Below are positions 48,301 to 58,000 of a stretch of DNA of 64,000 nucleotides, piece by piece. Origin of the DNA: Zhengitettix transpicula (Eukaryota > Arthropoda > Insecta > Orthoptera > Tetrigidae); NCBI GenBank assembly GCA_037074705.1, contig CM073591.1:2782087-2846086 (forward strand). The letters run 5' to 3'. The notes beneath the pieces are model-generated. The model made no database searches and had not been told where the DNA came from. It worked only from the letters and a program-made list of their open reading frames with translations. A program made the translations under genes and the position numbers. Positions within the stretch are counted from its first letter, which is position 1. Every line of letters starts with the position of its first letter.

Positions 48301-51300
48301 CATGTGCAGAATTGTCTTTCACTCTGGCAAATCCTTTGTTCTCTAAGTAACCTTTTCCTTGTTTTCAAAGTATTCAAAGAGAAAAGGTGCACATTTCCTT
48401 TACATATTACCCAACACTAAAAGGTTTTCATCATTTAGCAATTACATTGGAGGCAACAAAACTAGCAGGTTATTTTTTGCAGAACTACTAATACCATTAT
48501 TATGTATGCCAACTGAATATTGTTGTTTTTAAATGCCTGGGCAATAAATCCCTTTTGGTCCTCGTGTTTCGGAACAGCTGATGATTTGTCTCATAATGGC
48601 GTTTTAGTAAGGATGTTCTTCATACAACTGCCCCAGAGCCTCTTTATTTCTTTATTAATCACCCCATACTCTTGAGTACACCATCCAACTTTGGAATTCT
48701 CTGCTGCTTGTTTTTAATAGCAGTTTTTGTTTTTATTCACTAGCCATGTTGGGTAAAACTAATACAAATTTTCGAAAATTGATAACAAAAATATTTCTTT
48801 AAATATTTTACTCAAATGTATGTTTAAATTAATTACCTTTAAAATTCATCTACAAAGCAATAGCATTATGCAGTGCAGAGCCGCAATATTACTATAATCT
48901 GATGCATGTGAATTAAATCATAAAAATTGAAGCAATTTGTCAAATTAGAACAAAATACTGATTAAATTTTTTTGTAACACAACATAATTTATGTACAATG
49001 ATTTCCCTACCAGACTATGAAAAAAATTTATAAATGAGGATTTATTTAAGAATACACAATTCAACAGTCCAATTATATAAAATTTTATTTTTGGGAGTAT
49101 TTTGTCTGCTGGGCCATATTTATCATTATTTGCAAATAATTTACAATTATTTCATCTTTAACAGCTAATATAAAAAATCATATCCAAAAAATTAAACTAC
49201 AATGTATAGTTATATATATAAAACAATATTTCTACTGAATAATATTAACATACCAGTATTTATTTCTTCCTTCACATCATCTCATGGCGAGTGGCACAAT
49301 TTGGCTACATTACAAAAATTGAGGCGTTTCTTATTGTTCACAAATAATATATGTGAACACAGTACATAACCTTGTGATGACACAAGCATGTGAGTGTAAA
49401 CTGATGTACATTTTGTCTTTATAATTCAGTAACTAATTCCTAATGCAATAAATATGTAGAAAATGAGACAAACCCATATAAACTGCAAAAGTATTCTATG
49501 GCTAGATGGCGCCTTAATTATTTTAGTTCTTGAATTTTTTTTGTTGTTAAATGCAGATACAATTTGAAACTCAATAACATACCATAGGATCACCACCACT
49601 ACTATAGATCAACTCCCAGGAGGTAGAATGATACCAGTATTGCCAAGGAAGAGGTGGAGCGATAATGTCAGACAGGATGTGGAAGCTCTGGGATTCTGGA
49701 GCTGGAGGTGTGCACTAGACAAGAAAGAATTAAGTAACAGCTGTAGGAGAGGCTAGCATCCTTCATGTATGTATGCCATGAGAATGAGTTCATTTAACAG
49801 GTAACTGTCCAAGACTTAAAAAACAACAGACATATGGGTCTAATAAGCCAGGAAGAAATTGCCTCTGACCGGTATATTAATCTGCCCTATCAACAAAGAC
49901 TAACCTTTGAACAGTTCGTGGAGGTGCAGCGGGTTTCTTGTGCTGTAGTAGAAGGTGCTGTTGGACCAGGTCAGCCAACTTCCCCTGCTGCGCCAGCATG
50001 GAGAGAAAAGTGCAAATGAACTCATCATAGTTGTGAGTGCGCCGGCAGTCATCGATCTGCAAGGGGCACATGATTTGTATGAATCATCCAGATTATAGGT
50101 AAAGGCACTTGCAAAAGAGACCAATAAATATACGGAAATCACAGCTTCCACAATCCTATAAATTAGTGCCTTAGCAAACTCATGGTTTTGGGGAGGATAA
50201 AGATACAAGTGTTTAGGTTAAAAAGATAGAAAGTATAACAAAGAAAATGAAATATGACTTTATGAGCAAAAAGTATAGAGAAAAAAAGAACTAATTTCAT
50301 TGCATTAGTAAACATTTGACAGATCCTCCTGTGAGGCTATAATATATAGAGCAACAATTATTTTTGTGTTGAGATTCATTTACATCTTGTCCAAAAAGTT
50401 TTCTAGGAATAATAATTGGAACAATATATTATTAGTAAAAATACCTCCTCAATTCAGTTTTGCTTCTAAACCTTTCCCACTCTTAATCAAAGCAATACAG
50501 ACAGCACCAAGCATAGGCCTGAGAGTACAAGATTTTAACTTCCAGATATTTTGATTGCTGGTATAAAGCTTTTACACTGTCAAACAGACCTATGCCATTT
50601 ATAATTTCAGTTTGTAGAACATTCTGCATTATTTTATTTACATGTAGTTCTTTAGTGTATTCATTACCATGTATAAAATATTGCTGGTGTAGAATATTGA
50701 CAGAAGAAAGTGCTACTTCTTGTACCTTGAACTTATTCCTTTTATCATTCTCTTCTTGTAGGCTGAGCTCACAGATACTTATTTCATTTTCCAGATTTTT
50801 TAACAATGCCAGAAGGTCCTTGGGTGCAAATGTGTGAGGCTCAAATAATTCTGGATATTTTGAGCACATCTTCAAATCAACCTATAACAGAGTGAGTGAA
50901 TAATATGAATTTAATATTCCTATTTATTGACAGTAATATACTATATTACAAGTAGTTTAATTTTTCATTGTAAGGAAGTATTATTCATTTCCTAATGAGA
51001 ATGTGTTGGAAATATAACATCACACATATCTATAGATTAAAACATAAATTCTCATATTCATACATTTCAAAGCATTCAATTAAACATCAATGTAGTAAAA
51101 TAAATTTATAAAATTGCAATATGAACTTTCTTAAACAATTTATTGTGAAATTTTCATCACACTAGTCTACTGTGTGCAAATGTGGCTCCCATTAAAATTT
51201 TAGTAGAAAATTTCTGTACGACAGCTTTAACTTATTTTACACAAAATTTTGGGTTTAATTGCAGGCCTTGCCAAATAGTTTGTCTTTCCATCTTCTTCCT

Positions 51301-51656
51301 TTCATCTCTATGTCATGAACATATGCTTCCTTGAGTGTATTACTATGCTTTCTTAAGGGCTTATTCCCAACCTCTGTCCTATATTTATATCTTTCCTCAC
51401 TATCCAATTAGCAAAAGTGACTTTGTGCCTTAATAATTAAAATACTATATATATATGATATAAGATTAGTAAGGATATGAAATTGTCAAAAATAATTGCA
51501 ATATTGGTATGGAAAGGAGGCTGCGGCCTGCGCAGCCAGCCAGTGCACGGAATGGTATAAAATTTGAAGAACAACCTTCAGTTCCTCATGGCGACACCGC
51601 ACTTCACTTTCAGGTAAGCCACAACCTATCTCCCTTTCCTTTCCATACCAATATTG

Positions 51657-51715
<59 letters not shown>

Positions 51716-52036
51716 GCCCAGCATGCAGATCAGATCTTCCTGACAAAGGGGGCTCAAGCCCTCGAAAATTTGAACTTCACCTATGTCAGACTGGGCCAAC
51801 TACTGATATCAGGTAAGTTGTCATTGCTGTCTCCCTTTCCTATATAAATGTGTGATTTAATTTGACCTTGTCAGCAGCCGACCGGTGCACGGAAGAGTGT
51901 AACACTCCTTCGTGAAGAAGGTGGCTGAGAGCCTCCGAAAATTGAAGAACTACCTTTGCTTCACTTTGGCTACACCGTACTTCACTTTCAGGTAAGCGAC
52001 AACCTATATCTCTTTCCCTTCGATACCAATATCGCA

Positions 52037-52075
<39 letters not shown>

Positions 52076-55000
52076 TAACATGACAATCAGTCATGTTGCA
52101 TTAGCCTTTGTCGGCATCCTTCGTGCTGTGGCGGTATTGTTAGGGTGTGCTGAGATTTTGACGGATGTCCCAGAATACCCAGATGTCTGGTGGCACTCGT
52201 GGTGTACGGTTAGCTGTCAGTCTTCAGGGGGGGCTCAAAATGTGTGGAACTGATAATTGTAAGGAACAATTACAGATTATGTAATTTCGGGCCATGGGAT
52301 ACAAGTTTTGGCGCCAGGTCATTTTTTATATTTTATTTTAATATTTTATTCAATGAACATGAAACAGAGATTCCTCAGGTGGGTTTGAATTAATTAACAC
52401 TTGGCTTTCTAACACTTTTGTAGGGTATCTGCCCCCGGCGGCTCTCAACGTGGAATGAGATCCTCCAAGGCACCAACAAAAAATCTCACCTGCTTCAATT
52501 GTTAAGAACCCAACAATACACACTCGCACACAAAATTACTTTTATATCTACCATATACTACCGTAGATATGCTACAACACATATATATAAAACACTTGAT
52601 GACAGTGTGATGAGGTCAAATTAAATAACACATTTAGATAGGAAAGAGAGACAGCAATGCCAACTTACCTGAAATTAATAGTTGGTCCAGTCTGGCTGAG
52701 GTGAGAGAATGTTCTCAATTTTCGAGGGCAGAGCCTCTTTTGTCTGGAAGGAAGGTGTGAACTATGTCCTGGCCAGGCACTAATTGACGAATTCAAACTA
52801 AGGTGCGCCAGCCGTTAGACAGCAACAATTGACAATCAAAAAAATCAACAACACTGACTCTGTCAAGGAAATGTCACAGAAATGGAAAAATAACAGAAAA
52901 ATACATATACAAACATACACATTAGAATGGAAGGTTAAAAATAAAGAAGAGAATATGAAGTTAAAAGGTAAAATATTAATAATAGGGAAAGGATTGAACA
53001 GATCATTATAACAGTAATCATGATAACAATTATCATAATAATTTGCTGATATAAGATTTCAACACAACTTCACAAACCGCTGCCACAATGACCACTATAA
53101 AAAAATTAGAGGATGTTGAGTCCAGGGCTTTGCCTAGACTAAGATATGCTGGATGGAGAGTTCAGCATTCGATGAGTCGGTAAGACTTTAAGAAGGTTCA
53201 GTGTATCAATTGGGTTTTGGATAGTTTGTAGTGGTTAGCATTTTCAGGAAGGGGTCATTTTATGGTTGGCGGAATTACAGTTTCATGTTACCTTTTTGAC
53301 CCATTGTCTAGATGTCAGCCTTCCCCCGCTAAACTAAATTTAAAAAACAGTCTGCAGCCAAGTGGTGCACTGAATGTAATTTTCTTTCCCAAAGAAGGGG
53401 ACCAAATTTGGAAGAAAATCATTTTGTCCCAATTGGCTACACCGAGCTTCAATTTTTCAGGTTAGCCACCCACTCCTCTCTTTTCTTTCCATGCCAATCA
53501 TCTCAATTATTTTGACCAGGTATCACTAAACTTGCCAACCTTGGAAGCTACTTTTCACATTTAGAATGTCCTTAAAAAACTACCACCTACATCAATATAT
53601 TGGTCCATTAAGACTAAATGTGTTATTGTAGCATGTTTTGGGCCACATTTCATTACAGCATTTGTGATTTGTGTAAGCACATTGTCAATCACATGGCATG
53701 GCATGTTTGAGTAAATGTTGTATTGTTGCATGACGTCAGAAGCCGTGAAGCACACTAGAAGAGTGTGAATGTGACAGGCACTGGAGATGCATATTGAATT
53801 CCTGAGAAAGGATCAAAGGAACTGTAAAACCAAACACACCCTGAGTAAACATAATTCTCATAGCTCGTTTAATAAAGTTTGATGGTATATGGTTTTTGTG
53901 AATTATTATTTTATCATCATCATTTATTATATATATTTTTTATTATTATTATCAAACATTACCGGGCAGTCAATAAAAATAAAATTTAAAAGTGTGGAAG
54001 AGTTGAGCTGTGGCAAGATGAAACGGCCTGAGAGGGTCAAGGATAACACCACAATATATTGATAATATTGTAACATATAAACAGTTCATTTATGAATGCA
54101 TATATTGTACATTATTATGTTCTCTTTGGCGGATAGAACCCAAACAATCGGGGCATATGTATACCACACTTGAATAGTAAAGAGAGACAGCATAGCCGTA
54201 ACAAATATAATGTTCTGTGTAAATTTAATAAATAAAATAGAATGTACAGTTTAAACACCACAATTTTAAAAGAATTTGTGTGTATGTAGATATTGTATAA
54301 TAAGCATATGCTGCAAAAGCTGTCCCAACTGCCACCTGTAAACTGCCATGCCGCACCTTCTTGTCCTCCCCAGAGTTGTTGGCAGCATTGACAATATCCA
54401 AGCAGCTCTCACCAGGTGGCTGTGTTTCAAGACACACTTTCTTGGAAGATGATGCACTAATTCCTGTTCCTTCTGCCCCACTGGACCTTTTCGTGGCACC
54501 TGTTGCCAAAGACATTCTGCCCCCTGAAAATAGTCTTGAATGTACTTGGAAGCATTTGAACAGTATAATAACTATGTCTGAAATAAAAGGAGAAACTCAT
54601 TTTCTAGATCCATTGAAAAGATATGGAAAATCTGGCACACAAAGTAATGTGCTGTAACCAAAATGTTTCTAATAAACTAACTTGTTAAGTAAGCAGTGTG
54701 AGGAGTTAATAATGCAATGTAAAATTATTGAAAGAGGAGGAATTATCAAACTTTTTCAATGTGTCCTCACTAATACCTAGTTTGTTACAAGATCAGTTCA
54801 ATTAACAAACTCGTGGAGTTCGTATGAAATATAATTTATTACCTGTCATACCCAACTTTGATATGGAAGCTTTTGAAGAGAAAACATTTAAATTGCTTCC
54901 CTACATGCTACAAGTGTTTCTACGTTGTCTAAATGGAATTAGTCCCTACATCAGATTCACAAATGCCCCAGCTGGAATTTTGTATGAAAAAATTAGAATT

Positions 55001-58000
55001 TTTTTTCAAACAAAATATTTTGTTTTGCACAACTGCACAACATACACAAATAAATATGGCAGGTCAAACAATCCACTGCATGGAACAAAAGTGTATACAT
55101 CTGAAGCAATAGACAAAATCAGCAGTTGCTGAACATATACTAGTTACTGATCCACATTATAATTTTTTTTAAAAAAAATATTCATCACATAAGGAGCAGG
55201 ACCAACTGTATGTCAAAAAACGGGGAGATGGAAGAATCCAAAGCTATATTTCGAGCATGGTAACAGAGTTCCAGCTAAACAATGCCTGAGATCCTATATT
55301 GACAAGATTTCACACATTACGACTTACCAGCCATGAACTACTGCGTCAATACCAAACATATGTGTAGAGTATATACACAGCTACTGTCTCAAATAAAAAT
55401 CACCGGTCCAAAATGATCAAACAACAAGGCAGCAGAAACAAATTTCCTCATAAATGTATAAATACATTTCCTCACCCATGGAACCACACATTGAAAGCAA
55501 AGCACACATTGGAAATGTGTAATAATAAATATTTAAATTAGATAAAGTAGTAGTCAAATGACTGACAAAATTAAGTGATAAAATAAATACCACACAACGT
55601 TGCTTTTTTCATGTAATTCAAAAAATGCAAGAGCTGCAAGAACAACACATCACACAAACCAGTTCCTAATGTTGAGGAACTTAAATTTCTGTTATTTTTT
55701 TATAATTTAAATAAATAGTTAACCTTCATGGAACCCAGAGAATGCTTTATTTATAATTTACAACAATAAAGTCCCTGCCCTATATAATGTAAAGTTATAT
55801 TTGTCACAATATGATCCAAAAGCAAGTTGACCTTTAATCATTTTAAGCAAAGAGTTTGGTAATGAATAATTAAAGTTTGGTTATAACTTCCAAATTCAAT
55901 TTATTTATTTTACACTTACCAGGGGAAGAGTCAGCCTTCTCATCTGTGCTAGATCCTGCTACTCTGATCACTACAAACTTTTTGAAATCTTTGGTAGAAG
56001 TAGGGCTGCTCTGACCAGAATTCCAACTCCATCCTTCAAGAAACATTAAAATTGCTATGTAGGAACTAGAATGGACATGATCAATGTTTCATAAAACTAT
56101 ACTTGAATTTATAAATTAATTTAGAATCAATTTGAAAATGAAAATAATCATTTTTATATGCTATAATTTGTGAATCAAGTATATCACCTTGCACCATTAC
56201 ATATGGTGAACTGGAACGAATACATTACACATAGCCTAAATCAACATCCCAAACTGGGAGGAGCATTGGTTACATTCAAACAATTTGCTAATGTTGGGCT
56301 CTAAGGTCACTTATGTTGTCTGTTGATTTTGTTACTAACTTTCACCAATAATCTTTCTCCAATTTTTTCAATATATGTGTTTATTTTCTTTATCCCTTTA
56401 GGTTGTTCCTAACATACATTGTTTACATCACTGGAGAGCAGCAGATATATCACAGTTTCTATGACTTCATATATTTTTAGTTGCAAAAAGACTTTCTATG
56501 GTTCATGCAAGTTGTAGCTCAATACTTATGTTTGGTAGTAGCTAATATGCTGAACTTTCAAGTTATTTAATTATAGTTTCCATAGCCCACTGTTTTGAAA
56601 ATGTCAAAGTTATCACCATTTGTGCACATAAATGCCATAAATATAAGACTTCAGTTAATTCAAGCTGAACAATCTTTTCAATTAAACTTTTCTTAAATTT
56701 GTTTTTCTTATACACAACTGGCATCATTTTCCACTCAATTATGAAAACATATTATGCTTATTACTAACCAAAACTTTTAGTATACTAAAAGAATATAAAA
56801 TAATAAATTTGACAGTTCTCAATTAAGCAAAATGTTATGATAATTTTAGCACCACAGACAGTATAATAAGAAATCATGCAGAAACACAGATGACAAAAAA
56901 TTATATTATAAAACAAAGTAAACTATTAACAATTATATTAAATCATAATGAATATATCACTATTAATCACTTTTGTCATAATCATTAAAATAAAATATTA
57001 ATAAAAATTAAAGAGATGCCTGTAAAATTAAAAATTTCAAACCAACAAGTTTAATACGAGAAGCAAACATTGCCAAATTTGATTGTTTCTATACTTGGTT
57101 TCCAGCCTAGAGGACTATTAAATGAATTCTTTTTCTCAGTATTTCCCTCATTGGTTTTTTTTCCAGTGTTTGTTTTAGAGCATATCAGGAAGAACATACC
57201 TTGTTTGGATTGTCTGGGACTAAGGGCTACATTGCATACTGTTGGAAAAAATATATAATGAATTATATCTTAGAATAGGACAACAGTTATACACACACAC
57301 ACACACACACACTTACATACATACAACAAATTCATCAAGTTCCTCTTTCTCACCAAAATCTGTCAGATGTTCACATTTTTGCTGTTCAAAAATAATCATG
57401 ATATTGCCTAAAAAGTTGTTTTGTTCATAAATAAGCTGACGTTTAGGTGGCAAAACCTTGCAATCAATACACAGAATGAGAAGATAATATTTTATATGAC
57501 AATAGTGGACACTGTTGTTTGCAAATTGCTCTATTAGCAATAAATATGTTATTTTCATTGACATTTCAATATTTAGTCACTACATACAGCACAAAGTCCA
57601 AAATTTTAAAATTACTTAAACATATCAGATGTTTTCAATATAATGGGATATTCACAAATATGATACATAAAAATGGTTCAGAATACAACAGTCAATACTT
57701 CAACAAAACTTGTATTCATATGCCAGTATTAATACATTTCCATGTCATAAATATCAAATTCTTCTTAACATTCTCACATTCTTCTGTATACTGTAAAATA
57801 AATAACTACTAACAAACTTAATGGGTACAGATGTGGGCTCTAGTTTTGAAAACTCTTGTGTAGTCCAATTCATTTTCCCACTTCTCGCCTAAGTATACAT
57901 AATTATGTTTGCCTGTCTAAATGAAAAGAATCTAAACAAATGTGTATGAGGTTAAATTATTTTACACTTCATTTTCTTTTTCCACATATCTATTTCATCT

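Larger units (their letters stand above)
50882..54335. other. Calypso intron rich in snapback repeats and (TA)n
   Basis: Holds the inverted-repeat family around 51494-52073, 52620-52770 and 53280-53520 plus two long (TA)n runs. Frames of 60-110 residues here run through repeats and are not genes. Confidence 0.7.

Noticed and set aside
54824..55132. 102-codon frame as a gene
   Set aside because: AT-rich intronic DNA of calypso, no domain, and no splice or promoter context.
56010..56012. Acceptor at 56010 for the calypso exon
   Set aside because: It would start in phase 0 after an exon ending in phase 1. The acceptor at 56033 has a better pyrimidine tract and the right phase.
57313..57564. 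Minus-strand frame as an extra calypso exon
   Set aside because: The exons on either side (59443 and 56033) already join in phase (1 to 2 bases), and its own borders do not keep the frame.
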